A stretch of DNA of 64,000 bases from Ailanthus altissimus (GCA_946807835.1 OX327697.1:3673001-3737000); one strand, 5' to 3'. Shown: positions 40,496 to 52,708, numbered from the stretch's first letter. Numbers and translations: made by a program. Notes: generated from the sequence alone by a model not told the origin.

Positions 40496-42154
40496 AAGTT
40501 AATAGAAGAAGACAATTGGGTGTAGATGAGTATTTATGGTTAAACTCAAGGGTAATGGAAGTATTCATAGATATAAAATGAGGTTAGTTGTAAAAGGATA
40601 CATATAGAAGTATGAATTGATTATTAAGAGACCTTTGCACCAATACACAAGATTAGCATAATCTATATTCTTATTTCTATAGTAGTGAACCGAGATTGAC
40701 CTTTATAACAATTCGATATTAAGAATACTTTTCTCAATGGATACTTAGAGGAGAGAGTCTACATAGAGCCACCACCTATAGCTAAAAGTAAAATTTCTAG
40801 AACAACTGAAGTATGTAAATTGAAAAAGGCATTATATAGGCCAAAGTAGTCACCTCGAGCTTGGTTTGAAAGGTTTTTGCCCACAATGAGAGAGTTTGGT
40901 TATAAGCAAAATAATTTAGACAATAATTTGTTTATAAAGCACAAGGAAGGAAAGATAATGGCTTTGTTTGTATATATAGACATGGTCTTGACATGAGATG
41001 GCCTAGATGAAAAAAAGGATTTACAGGAGTATCTTGCAGGTAAATTTGAAATAAAAAATCTCAGTAACTCAAATACTTCTTGAAAATTAAAGTCTCAAAG
41101 TCAAAACTTAGTATTTCTGTCCTACAAAGGAAATATGTGTTAGACCTTTTAACTAAAATTGGGATACTAGTTTGTAAACTAGTTGAGACACTTATAAAGA
41201 AGAATCACTAGTTTGTAGAAGCTACGAGTTAAATTTCAATCGACAAAAGGTGTTATTAGAGGTTGGTTGAAAGATTAATCTATTTATCTTGCATTATGCC
41301 AAATATAGCTTATGCAGTAAGTCAATTTATGCATACACCTAATAAAGAACGCATGAATGCAGTATATCCGATCTTAAGGTAATTAAAGAGTGCACCTGTA
41401 AGAGGTTTACTATTCTTGAAAAATGGGGTCTCAAGTATTGAAGGGTATATGATTTTGACTGGGTAGGAGATAAAATCGATAAGATGTCTACATTTGGTTA
41501 CTTTACTTTCGTGAAAGGTAATTTGGTTACTTGGAGAAGCAAAAAGCAAAAGGTTATAGTTAGATCAAGTATGAAAGTTGAATTTTAGGGTATGGCTTAT
41601 GGTGTATGTGAGTTGTTGTGGGTTCAAAGTATATTAAGATATTTGAGGATTAAATATGAGAACCAATGAGTCTATGTTGTGATAATAAGGTAGTCATTGA
41701 AATTGCACACAATTCGGTTCAACATAATCACAATAAACATGTGAAAGTTGATCATCACTTTATTAAAGAGACACTTGATCAATAGATCATAAAACTTTCG
41801 TCTATTAAGTCTAAAGATCAACTAGATGATATTATCATAAAAACGATTTCAGAAAAAGTGTTCTATGATGTAATTAACAAGTTAAATATGATAGAAATCT
41901 ATGTGTCAACTTGAGAAGGAGTATTGGCATGAGGTTATTTATTTAAGAAGTATTGACCTAATTAGGTTATTTTTCTTATAAAGGCCATATTACTTGTATA
42001 GGACATATGTGGTGTATAGGATATTTCTTGTATAAAGTTAATTTGTTTGTTTTTTCCCTTTATTTTTGTAGTGATACTAAGCCTATATAAAGGCCATCTC
42101 TTATATATATTTTCCATTATAGTGAAATTTTCATATTTTCTCATAATTTTGACA
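40496..42154 (+). mobile_element. Ty1/copia remnant: RT, RNase H and 3' LTR (5'-truncated)
   Basis: Broken copia pol pieces appear in order on the + strand: GNGSIHRYKMRLVVKGYI (about 40551-40606), DIKNTFLNGYLEERVYIEPP (about 40711-40775), KLKKALYRPK-SPRAWFERF (about 40818-40875), VYIDMVLT at the RT box (about 40970-40993), LKYFLKIKVSKSKLSISVLQ (about 41073-41133), YAVSQFMHTPNKERMNAVYP (about 41310-41370), and RNase H with SLCCDNKVVIEIAHNSVQHN (about 41668-41730) and KHVKVDHHFIKETL. A ttgagaaggagta polypurine-like tract leads into a short LTR with a TATATAAA box at about 42084. Stops and frameshifts are frequent. No gag, integrase or 5' LTR was found. Confidence 0.88.
41922..42154 (+). repeat. 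3' LTR of the copia remnant (candidate)
   Basis: Begins tattggcatgagg directly after the purine-rich tract and ends near ttttgaca. It contains cctatataaaggccat, a typical LTR promoter box. The partner LTR is missing, so the ends are inferred from position and from the usual TGTTGG start of copia LTRs. Confidence 0.5.
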
Positions 42155-42783
42155 AAAATTTTTGTTCCCTCTTAGATTTATTAAGATCCAATTTATTACA
42201 AGGCTTAGAAAGACCCCTAAATAGATAAAAATATTGATTGTATTTTAGTAGGACTCTTTAAGAAAAATCTTAAATAAAAAAAGGGAATTACCATCTTTTT
42301 TTTATAGGACTCTAATAAGATAAAACTAATTAAGAAAATATTATAATATCCTAAAGAATAGTAAATGTCGACTACCTTATAAAAAGACGGCTAAACCATG
42401 AAGAAGGACGTCTAATTTCTTACCATGAGAATAATCAACTTTCAAGTGATTCAATTAAGAGGGATCAATTATTCTTTAAAGAGGGGCATTATATCTATTA
42501 TTCTTTGAGGGTGTTATTATTTACCTTATAGAGGCTCAACCTTCAAATATCTTTGTTGTAACAACAATATTCTACAGTATATTTAAGAGAGTTGATAAGG
42601 CTCGGTGAAAAAAGACATATACTTACATTAAGCTACACCACTATAAATTTTAGTGTTTCTAATGTATTTTTCTTTAATTTTCTTTCGTTAATCTCAATTT
42701 TATTCACAATAATTAATAAATTTAAGTCATTGATCTTGAAACTCATTAAATTTTGGGGTGAACATATATATATATATATTCAA
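42155..42783. other. Unassigned repetitive-looking DNA
   Basis: Phrases such as taggactct(t/a)a and tataaaaagacggctaaacc look like decayed LTR sequence, but no partner copy is in the window. A (TA)n tract lies at about 42764-42778. Confidence 0.3.
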
Positions 42784-42941
42784 CCAAATGGGGAGCAAGG
42801 CTCCAATTTGAGAAAATGATGGCATATATAGCGACAATGAACAAGATAGAGAACCCAATTAACCAAACGGGGAGCAGAGGCTCCAATTTGAGAAGATGAT
42901 GATGACATATATAGTGAAAATGAATAAGACAATAAATAATT
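42784..42941. repeat. 79-bp tandem duplication
   Basis: ccaaatggggagcaaggctc at 42784 and ccaaacggggagcagaggct at 42863 begin two units. Both continue tccaatttgagaa-atgatg and catatata-gaaaatgaa-aaga. Confidence 0.8.
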
Positions 42942-45585
42942 GGGTTTTGATCAATCCCAGGATGGTGCTAGTTGTTAAATGTCATAATCATGCTCCAAAA
43001 AAAGAAGAAAAATTTATCATGTCATATCTATATGCTTGTCTGTCTTTCTTATTGATAATGATATTAGCATTGAATTTTCTCCCTTCCTCTCATCTCCTAG
43101 CTCTTACCTTTTTCCTAGTAAGCAAATGGAGTGGAAAAATGTGGATGGATGCTGAATGTCAATATCGCAAATCATGATGTCCATCAAGTTTCACCCTCAC
43201 TTAGTCTCAACTTCACTCGAATCTCTTACATATTCTAGATGGGAGATGTCTCCTTTTTAGCAACGGACTTGAAATATTTCAATGTTGGATACATATTTCT
43301 TCATTGACCCCCATTTTAAGAAGATTATGTTTATACAAACTACTTATATATAAAATCTCTTGTAGACTTTGAAACTTATGTATTTTAAAACATATTCTTG
43401 ATTAAAGAATCAAGAAATGCAAATAGAGAAGAGTTAGAGAATTAATGGCCGAGGGCTCTCTCCTCTTCTCTTCTTTATAAATCGAAATCATGGCACAAGT
43501 GATAACAGCATTTGCATGGCCCATATGTTTGGCTATATGCATATAGAATGGGATAAGTCTAATTATAAATAGGGCAACTTTGTGATTGAGAATCACATGC
43601 CATTTTTTCAAACAAAACAGGCATTATTGCTATACCAATAACGTTACTGATCATAAAATGTTAGAATAACACCCACTACCCATGTGGGTGCATTTGGCCA
43701 ACCCTACTTTATTAGCACAATGCAAAATGCTGATAATGAAATTCCCACGGCTTGGCCTTTTATAATTTTAATATTACGTTATTCAAATTCTTCTCCACCT
43801 CTAATAGATGTGGATTCAAACCCCAATTTTTTTTTATATCATTAAAAAGAAGTTTATAGATTAAACAAACTAACATTTTTTTTAAAAAAAAGAAAAGTTT
43901 CAAACATTTAAATTTGTATTAAATTATTTTTTTTATTATATCTTTGTTGAGTGAGTTAGTACTCTATAATAGTTAGATAAGGATTAATACTTGGGTTTAT
44001 AAGTAGAATAATTTTTTCATTTATTAGATTAATTTTTTGAATTAAACATTTGAATCTTAGACTTATTCTTTATAAGCCTAAGGCCTTTTAACTAGTGATG
44101 TTAGAGTTAGACACTGATAATTAGTATGTGAATAAACTCATTATCAAATAAAAGGGGTTGGCGTTAAGCCTCCACCAGTGAAGGTTTCTTCGAAGAAAAT
44201 TATTGAGTGAGTTAGTATCTTACATTAATTAAAAAATAGTTAATACTTAAATTTATAAATACAATGATCTCACAACTTACTAAAATAGTCATTTAAATTA
44301 GACACTTGAATCTTTACCTTTTTTTTTTTTTTTTTAAGTTTAAAGCCTCTAACAATCTTAAATACATATTTTGAAAATATGTGAGAAGGGAGATTTTTTA
44401 TGCCTTCTTTTGTTTTTTTTAAAAAAAAACATTTACCAGCAAATTTATTAAAACAGAATTTGGATAGAATCAAAATTGTTGAATCTTCTATAAATTATGA
44501 TGTGAAAGTCTTTCCTTAACTTATATATTTGAAAGAATAAGTTAACACATAATGATGAAGTCGTGGTTATAGATATAACTTATAGTAATTATATAGTTAT
44601 CAACTAATGTTAAAGTCCCAAGTTCGAATACTCACCCTCTATGATATGTAAACATTACTCATCGTATAATAATTAATTGGATATATAATACAATTTTAAA
44701 GTATTTTTTTTTTTAAAAAAGAACTTGGAATAAAAATTTTTACCCTTATTTTATATTTTTATTTGAATTCAAATAACTTCAAATCAATGTATTCATAACC
44801 AACTAAACAATAATTTCAAAAAAAAAAAAAAACCAACTAAACAACATTCAAGAAGCAATTATATAGCATTTGTTTTTAAAATAATCTTTAAGTGGTAAAT
44901 TAATCAGACATCATTTATAAAAGTGTCACTAAACATATAACATAACCAATATTCCTCACTAAATTATTTCTCTCCAGATATATCAACATTAGTGTCTGGT
45001 CATATCTTATTTCACTGATCTCTATTCACTGAACTTACCATTAAATAAGTGGAAACCTTCATCATTCTCTAATGCATTAACTTCACTGAAAATTTATCCG
45101 AAATTTGATTATCATTTACCCATCGAAGTCACTAAATCATTTATGGGGTGGTGGTAGAGATAGGTTTAATGGGGGAAAAGATTACAAAAGCTCAATTATT
45201 GGAGTAAGCTGGCTGACACCAATCATTAAGATAGCCGTTTTTATTGAATGTTTTGAGTGATGAGTATACAAAATTATTAAATGACCTACCCACTTATATA
45301 TATTGTTTTCTAAGCAGATTGATTTACAAAGAGTTTCATATTTTAATGTACCAAGTCTCATACATATATGAAATATAATTAGTTTATTGTAATCTTATTT
45401 GCTTGATGTAATTAATTTATTATTATTCTCTAAACAGATTGCTTATAAGGGAGTTAGATAATCTAGTTGATTGTTATAGTAAATGAATTGGTTCCATGAT
45501 TATGCTCATTAAGCAGCTGGTTCCTAAGAAATTAAAATAAGCTAGTGGTGATTCAACGATGTGTTTACTGCTATGAATATTCAAT
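42942..45585. other. Intergenic DNA, no gene supported
   Basis: Composition is AT-rich, with a 93-codon frame at 42896-43177 that has no recognisable motif. A TATA-like tataaatag at about 43564-43572 is not followed by a credible gene. Direct repeats of the type gagttagtact/gagttagtatct (about 43950 and 44210) suggest decayed repeats. Confidence 0.5.
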
Positions 45586-46092
45586 AACTAGATGATGCTA
45601 CATTTGGTGATCATCCAAGTCAAACAAAGACACTGAGACCCCTTTGCTTGTAATTCAAGAAGAAATGGGGTTTCCTTTTAGTTGCTCTGGAAATGTATAT
45701 AAATCTCCTAGATCTATGGATTTAATTAAATGGAGTGATTCATTACTTCATTCATTCATATCCATATATAAAATTTAGTTAAGATGGGTGCCTGTCTTTG
45801 TGTTCACTTGCTAGCTACCTCTTTTAATTAATTATTATATCTACTTTTAAGCATAAATTATGTTTTCAAATGTGCTATTATGAATAAGTAATAATTATTT
45901 ATTATATCTATTTTTAAGCATAAATTATGTTTTCAAATGTGCTATTATGAATAAGTAATAATTGTGTTAGTGGTGAGATATTGCTATGAAAAATGAGATA
46001 TTTGTTTTGGTATTATCAAACTTACATGAAGTTTTTAGCTAAAATACATGTATTTCTTTATTGTTCTTTATACAAAAATAGATTACTATAAT

Positions 46093-46856
46093 TATTAGAA
46101 TTTGATGATTTAACAAATTTATATGGATAAAACTTGTGAAGAATATCAAAGAGAAGAGTCACAAAAAGTCTAGGACGCATAGAACACGCAAGGTAGAAGC
46201 GAAATGAAATTTGGAGACTCAAAAAGAGAAGAAAAAACTGTTGGGTTCGATATAGGGCTAGACGCTATAGCACCTAGAACAGTATGCTCGATGCTATAGT
46301 GTCAGAAAGCCAATGCCACGGTGTTGGCTGTGGCAAGACGCATCGCCGTGATGCCAAAGGCGGATAGTTTCGAGACAACTTCAGATTTTTTAATTTTGTT
46401 TTTTTTGGGAGGGGTGGTTTTGGATTCTTAGAACTAATGGACTCTTATTCCAATTAAGTTTAAGGTTAGTAGGCACAAAATAATCCCTATATAAATCTTT
46501 GTAAACCGATTGTGTGCGCTACAGTGCAACCGCTGTTTGGGTATTCATTTTTTTAGGCGAACAAAGGTACACCATTCATTCAATTCTTTTGAGTGTTTTT
46601 TATTTTGTTTTCTTGTAAGTTATCTAGAGAGTTAATAAGAGAGGCTGAGATCCTTGAATTCACTTTGGACGTAGACAATTGGCTGAATCATGTAAGTGAT
46701 TGTGTTGTTCTCTTTACTATCTACTTTATATTCTTGCTATTTTTTATTGCCATTATATTATTTCACTATGCAAAGGGATTAGGGTTTAAGGTTGATCTTG
46801 GTTAGAGTTTTTCACTTAATCTAATCTGACAAAGAAAACATCATTTTCCTTCAACA
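46093..46856 (+). mobile_element. Solo LTR in unit 1 with 5-bp target duplication
   Basis: About 764 bp running tattagaatttgatgattta to ccttcaaca, flanked by ataat on both sides (46088-46092 and 46857-46861). It aligns in opposite orientation with 51577-52422; shared phrases are ggttagtaggcac-aaataa, tgtgtgcgcta, agagttaataagagaggct and tccttgaat-cac. There is no internal region beside it, so it reads as a solo LTR. The repeated gctatag/ccgcgg-type stretch in its 5' half is unusually GC-rich for this neighbourhood. Confidence 0.7.
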
Positions 46857-47067
46857 ATAATAATTGTATTGGCGGTGAGATATTATTTTGGTATTATCAA
46901 ACTTACATGAATGTTTTAGCTAAAATACATGTATTTCTTTATTCTTTATACAAAAATAGATTACCATAATGATTATCAATGGAGTTGTGGCCATTATTTG
47001 ACTAAAAAAAAAGGTTAAAAAAAATCATATTGTTTAACTCTATAGAATGTTTTTGTTTGTTTATACT

Positions 47068-48043
47068 TGTGGTCATAAGATTTCTTGAAATATAATCTCG
47101 GAGTATCAGGAAATACAACTGACCTTCATGAGCTAACGGATCTTATATCTATGCACACCAGACTCTACAAGTATCAAATCATATCTAACAATACCTAGAG
47201 GTCAGACCATAAAAGGTCTCTGACATGCGTGAAATCAAAGCATGGTAGATTACTCACAAGCCCACTATAACGCTCAGGTCAAAGGACCACGAATATTGCT
47301 CAACTCAGAAAGACCCTCAATTGACTACTCTATGAGATGTATATTGGAGGTCCTCGTGAGTCTATTAAGTACCCAGTCCTTACTAAATACTTACATGCCT
47401 ATACGAGCTTTCACTAAGCTTACAGTCTGCTAAGACTAATCGTTGGGACAATTTAAATATAGACATACACTGATCTGAAAAAGTATACCAATTAACCCAT
47501 ATCGGCAACCATGGATTAGGAATCATGGATCAGTATATAGACATACACTGATCTGAACTATGGATTACTAAATACTTACATGCCTATACGAGCTTTCACT
47601 AAGCTTACAGTCTGCTAAGACTAATTGTTGAGACAATTTAAATATAGACATACACTGATCTGAAAAAGTATACCAATTGACCCATATCAGCAACCATGGA
47701 TTAAGAACGATATTTTTTTAGAATGTACTATATGATGATATTTTTTAGTACTATTTGCAACTTCTTGTGACTATATCATTAGTAATATATTTTCAAGTCT
47801 TTATCCTATTTCAGACAAGCTTCTAACTTTTATAATACTAACTTTTAAAATACTAACTTTTAAGGCTAACCTAAACACTTTCAAATCAGATCTAAACTCC
47901 TTTAAATTTACAATGTCTAAAAAGGAATAAGTTTAGTACCATATAACAAATATTAATAATTTATTTAAATATTTATTGTATAAATATTAAATAAATAAAT
48001 ATTCATACAAAATTAAAATGGCATATAAGTACCATCTCTAACA
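47068..48043. repeat. LTR-like repeat R1, copy A
   Basis: From tgtggtcataagat to ccatctctaaca. Shared phrases with copies B (49461-50214), C (58355-59112, inverted) and D (61138-61991): gagctaacggatctta, cataaaaggtctctgacat, tactcacaagccca, tcaaaggaccacgaat and gacatacactgatctga. TG...CA ends and the length suggest an LTR, but no clean target duplication is visible. A 62-codon frame inside at 47242-47433 is fortuitous. Confidence 0.6.
47381..47705. repeat. 185-bp spaced near-identical duplication inside R1 copy A
   Basis: tactaaatacttacatgcct through accatggatta is present at 47381-47517 and again at 47566-47702 with only a few differences. It is absent from copies B and D, so it arose after unit duplication and is young compared with its surroundings. 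Confidence 0.8.
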
Positions 48044-48349
48044 TACCCAACCCAGAAAACTATAGGAATTTTGTTCAAACTCATAAATGAATCATCAATC
48101 TGTTGAAGTGGCATATTTTAAAACACAAAAAATTATACCAAAACTATGAATAAATTTCAGAACCCATAAATCTTCCAACCAACAAAGAAATCAGTCTTTC
48201 AGCTTTGTAATAAATTCATAAGAACTCATAAAAGATATGGGAATCAATGATGTATTAAGAACCCAATATTTTACATGATCTATTTTACCATTGAAATCAA
48301 CTTACTCATTGTGAAAATAGGGGCAGTGGACATAAATGGTGGCTACTAA

Positions 48350-48560
48350 TAGTTTTCTTCACTATCCAATAGTGGAATGTCTTTGATTGTTTTTGCAGAT
48401 GATGGTCTGGAGAGGGTTTTTTAGGATAAATTCACAGCTGCTTTGAAGGGCCTGTTTGAGAGAGAGTTTGATGGTGGAAGTTGAAGGGATAGTGTTCTTT
48501 TAGCACAAAAGAGAAAATTTTCTGTCTTTTATTAGTAACTATTGATTATTTAACAAATGG
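48350..48560 (-). other. Gene-like fragment carried in unit 1
   Basis: A mixed-composition block with a counterpart at about 50450-50650 in unit 2. Read on the minus strand it holds exon-like phrases (caccatcaaactctctctca, aatcaaagacattccacta) but no frame long enough to identify. Possibly a captured exon or a retroelement 5' region; function unknown. Confidence 0.25.
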
Positions 48561-49460
48561 CTATAATAGGACATCTTACGTATTAGTATTTATTTCCTCT
48601 TTTTATTAAGTTTTTCTTTAGCTCTTCAATTCTTAACTTAAATGGAAAAAGTTCAATAAATTAAGACAAAATTGAGTATTTTAAAATAAGAAGAAAAAAT
48701 TTAAAATATGAGCAAATTCAAAAGACAAAATTTTTTTTTTCCCAAAAATAAACATTTACTCTATCTGGCTGTGTCATTAAATTCAAACATTCAATCTTGA
48801 CATTAATAGGAAGATCTGATGGCATATAATATAATGTATCAATATCAGTGTCATTAATTAATATTGATTCGATAGAATAGTCAAACCCGTTAATCATGCA
48901 ATTTGCAATTAATGAAATTGAGAGGGAATGTGTATAATCTATTGATTTAATCTCACGAGAAAAACTAGATGATGCTACATTTGGTGATCATATAAGTCAG
49001 ACAAAGACACTATACTCTTTGCTTGTAATTCAAGAAGAAATGGGGTCTCCTTTTAATTGCTTTGGAAATGTGTATAAATCTCCTAGATCTATGGGTTTAA
49101 TTAAATGGGGTCATTTACTCATTACTTCATTCATTCTTATCCATCCATAAAATTAAGTTAAGATAGGTTGCATGTCTTTGTGTTCACTTGCTAGCTACCT
49201 TTTTTAATTAATTATAATATCTACTTTTAAGTATAAATTATGTTTTCAAATGTGCTATTATAAATAAGTAATAATTGTGCCGGTGGTGAGATATCGCTCT
49301 AAAAAATGAGATATTTTTTTGGTATTATCAAATTTACATGAATTATTTTAGCTAAAATACATGTATTTCGTTATTCTTTATAAATTGTGTCGGTGGTGGC
49401 CGTTATTTGAAAAATAAAATATTGTTTAACTCCATGAAACATCTTTTTAAGATTTATACT

Positions 49461-50214
49461 TGTGGTCACAAGAGTTTTTGAAATGCAATCTTAGAGTATT
49501 TGAATATATAACTCGCCCATATAAGCTAGGGATCCCATATCTACGAACATCGAACCATACCTAACAATATCTAGAAGTCAAACTATGAAATGTCTCTAAC
49601 ATACATAGAATCAAAGTATGATGGATTACTCACAAGCCCACCGTGGCCCTCATATCAAAAGACTATGAATACTACTCAACTCGAGAAGACTCTTTGTTGA
49701 CGGCTCTATGAGATGTCTATTAAAGGTTCTCGTGAGTTGTTCAGTACTCAGTCTTCACTGAATATATGTATGCTTTTATGAGTTTCTAAGCCTATGGTCT
49801 ACTAAGACTAACTGTTTGGATAATCTATATATAGACAAACACTAATCTGAAAGGTATATCAATCAACCCGTATCGGCAAACATAGATTGAGAACGATGTT
49901 TTTTGAGAACATATTGCATAATGATATTTCTTAGCACCATTTGCAATTCCTTGTAATTATGTCATTATTAATATATTCCTAAGTCTTTGTCCCATGTTAG
50001 ACAAGGTTCTAACTCTTAGTATGCTAACTTTTAGCACTGACCTAAACACTTTCATATCATATCTAAACTCTTTTAGATCTATAATATCTGAAAAGTAACA
50101 AGTTTAGTACTATATAACAAATAATATCGAATTATTTAAATGTTCATTATATAAATATTAAATAAATAAATATTCATACAAAATTAGAATGACACGTAAG
50201 CACCATCTCTAACA
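49461..50214. repeat. LTR-like repeat R1, copy B
   Basis: Counterpart of copy A, from tgtggtcacaagag to ccatctctaaca, without the internal 185-bp duplication. Same orientation as copy A and followed by the same tacccaaccca flank, so it is part of the tandem unit rather than a separate insertion. Confidence 0.6.
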
Positions 50215-50892
50215 TACCCAACCCAAAAAATCTTAGGAATTTTTTCAAACTCATAAATGAATCATAAATCTATCGTAGTGGCATATTTTAAAAACACAAA
50301 ATATTATACCAATATCATGAACAAAGAAATCAGTCTTTCAGCCTCATAATGAATTCATAAGAACCTACAAATGATATGGGAGTCAATGATTTATTAAGAA
50401 TACATCATTTTATATAATCTATTTTACCATTGAAATTGATTTACTCACTGTGAAAATAGGGGCAATGGCTGTAAATGGTGGTTGCTCGAACTTTTCTTCA
50501 TTATCAAGTGGTGGATTGTCTTTGATTGTTTTGGCAGATAGTGGTTCCGTGTGTTTCACAGAATGTATTCACAGGCACTTCAAAGGGATTGTTTGAGGAA
50601 GAGTTTGATGGTGGAAGATGAAATGGTGATATTCTTTTAGTGCGAAAGCGCAAAATTTCTGTTTTGTATTAGTAACCACTGATTATTTGACAAGTGACCA
50701 TAATGAGACATATTACGTGTTAATGTGTATTTTCTCTTCTTATTAAGTTATTCTTTAGCCCTTTAATAATTAACTTAAACGGCAGTGGTCTAATAAATTA
50801 GGTCAAAATTAAGTATTTTAAAATAAAAATAACAAATTTGAGATTTGAGCAAATTCAAAAGACAAAAGTTTCTTTTTTCCTAAAATAAATAT

Positions 50893-51052
50893 GAGTAATG
50901 TTAAACATCTCAAATTATATTTTAAAAAGTAATGTGTCAAATAATTATTAAGTATAATAAATGATTTTAAAATTTATATCATTTTATCACCCAATGATTA
51001 TTTAACACATCAATTTTTGGGATACAATTTAAAATGCTGACTAACATTACTT
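50893..51052. mobile_element. 160-bp MITE with 9-bp target duplication
   Basis: Terminal inverted repeats agtaatgtta (50894-50903) and taacattact (51042-51051) are perfect over 10 bp, and the whole element folds on itself (aatgtgtcaaataattatta pairs with the right half). The flanks aataaatat at 50884-50892 and 51053-51061 are identical 9-bp target duplications, as in Mutator-type elements. Unit 1 keeps the empty site aataaacat at 48747-48755 followed by the same ttactctatctggct context. Confidence 0.85.
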
Positions 51053-51576
51053 AATAAATATTTATTCTCTCTGGCTCAACCATTAGATTCAAACATTCAA
51101 CCTGGACATTAATGAAAAAATCTGGTGACACTAAAATTACAACTGTGGCTGTAGAAAGGTAAACATAAAGTTAACAGTCTATATTGATTCGATAGAATAG
51201 ACAACTCGTTAATGATGCAATTTTGATATTGATAAATATGTAAATACCCAAGTGCACAATTAACGAAATTGAGAGAGGATGTGCATAATCTATCGATCTA
51301 ATCTCATGACAAAAACTAAATGATGCAACAAATGGGGTAATCACTTACTCATTACTTCTTTCGTTCATATCTATATATAAAATTTAGTTAAGATGGGTGC
51401 CTATCTTTTGTGTACACTTGCTAGATACCTCTTTTAATTAATTATTATATCTACTTTTAAGTATAAATTATGTTTTCAAATGTTCTATTTTGAATAAGTA
51501 ATAATTGTGTTGGTGGTGAGATATTGCTCTAAAAAAATGAGATATTATTTTGGAATGATTAAACTTATACGAAGTT

Positions 51577-52422
51577 TATTGAGGGAGAAAACGCCTTCTC
51601 CCTCTTGAGATTAGGTTGAAGTGAAGAACCTCAAGATCAACATAGAACTCTAAACTCTTTGCGTAACGGAATAACTTGTTTATCAAGAAAAAAAGTAAGA
51701 ATCCAAAGCATAATATAAAAAATCACAACACAATATTACATGGTTCGACTAATTTTCTATGTCCACGGTGGATTCAAGGATCCTAACCTCTCTTATTAAC
51801 TCCCTAGAGATTTTACAAGGAAAACCCAATGAAGAACCTTGAAAAGGACCTAATGTTTAGTATACATTTACTCTACCACGAACAATGAACACTCAAACAA
51901 TGGTTCCACCATAGCGCACACAAGCACTTAGTGTCTACCAAGTTCTTTTCCTCTCTTAGAGTTTCTCTTAATGCTTAATCTAAAATAAAAGGGTTTACAA
52001 GTGTTTATATATGGTTTATTTCGTGCCTACTAACCTTATTCCTTGTTGGAGTAAGAGTCCTCTTATTTTGGAAGTCCTAAACTTCTTAAAACTTGAAATC
52101 CTGCATAAAAACAAAAAATTTCCGGCTTTAGTGCTGCGGCGCTAAGCTTAATCGTACCCAATGTCGCGGCGCTGGGCTTCTAGTTTAGGCGCTGCGGCGC
52201 TCAGCCTTGGGCACCACGGCGTTCAGCCCTGGTGCCTCCTCCATGTTTTTTCTTTACTTCATTCGCATCTTTGAGTCCTGTTTCACTTCCCTCTTCGTGT
52301 TTCACACGTCCTAAACTTCTCCATACGTGTCCTACACGTTTTGGATTTCTTGTGACTCTCCTATTTAGTATTCATCTCAATTCTTATCCAATCAAGATTG
52401 TTGAATCACTAAATCTCCAACA
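51577..52422 (-). mobile_element. Solo LTR in unit 3 with 5-bp target duplication
   Basis: On the minus strand it runs TGTTGGAGATTTAGTGATTC to ctccctcaata, about 846 bp. It is flanked by aagtt on both sides (51572-51576 and 52423-52427), and the empty site reads gaagtttttag in unit 1 near 46028. It has an LTR layout with a TATATAAA-like box (ccatatataaac on the minus strand near 52010) but no internal region. Same family as 46093-46856, inverted. Its middle is GC-rich (gcgctgcggcgctcagcc). Confidence 0.75.
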
Positions 52423-52463
52423 AAGTTTTTAGTTAAAATATATTTTTTTTTATTCTTTATATA

Positions 52464-52708
52464 AAGAAAAATTGCTACTTTAATTTTTATAATTTTTTGT
52501 TAAATTATTCATTAGATCTCTAATATTTTAAAAATGATCAATTATGTCTTTTAAGGATGAAAAGTGTCTTATTTCGGAAATGAAATATTTTAAGAATAAA
52601 TAATGGTAGCAAAAATGTTTTTAAAGCATATAATTGGTAAGTTTAAAATACTAGGGCTATGTAAGTAATTCAACAAAAATATAAAAATTAAACTATCAAT
52701 TTCTCTTT
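52464..52708. mobile_element. Fold-back MITE in unit 3 (candidate)
   Basis: Left end aagaaaaattg-ctactttaat and right end attaaactatcaatttctctt are inverted copies, and the similarity continues inward (tttttataattttttgttaaa versus its complement in tcaacaaaaatataaaaa). It interrupts the unit sequence ttctttata-caaaaatagatta that is continuous in unit 1 at about 46066-46090, with TA at both borders. Confidence 0.6.

Larger units (their letters stand above)
45586..48961. repeat. Tandem segment, unit 1 (3.4 kb)
   Basis: Begins aactagatgatgctacattt and is collinear with units 2 and 3. Shared landmarks are ttcaagaagaaatggggt (45657 and 49030), tcacttgctagctacct (45806 and 49183), ttaacct-taaaatacatgtatttc, the LTR-like R1 repeat, and ggtggaagttgaa near the end. 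Extra to unit 1 are a 67-bp tandem copy at 45841-45964, a solo LTR at 46093-46856 flanked by about 115 bp of duplicated unit sequence, and a 185-bp duplication at 47381-47705. No coding frame of note. Confidence 0.85.
48962..51312. repeat. Tandem segment, unit 2 (2.35 kb)
   Basis: Begins aactagatgatgctacattt and runs collinear with unit 1 to the gaaattgagaga-gatgtg-ataatctat phrase that precedes each unit start. It lacks the solo LTR and local duplications of unit 1, and carries a MITE at 50893-51052 that unit 1 lacks. A possible short piece of unrelated sequence at about 51125-51180 is also unit-specific. Confidence 0.85.

Noticed and set aside
43402..43611. Possible gene next to a TATA-like tataaatag
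   Set aside because: No frame above about 70 codons, no splice-consistent extension and no family motif.
47242..47433. 63-codon frame in R1 copy A
   Set aside because: Not conserved in copies B, C or D of the same repeat.
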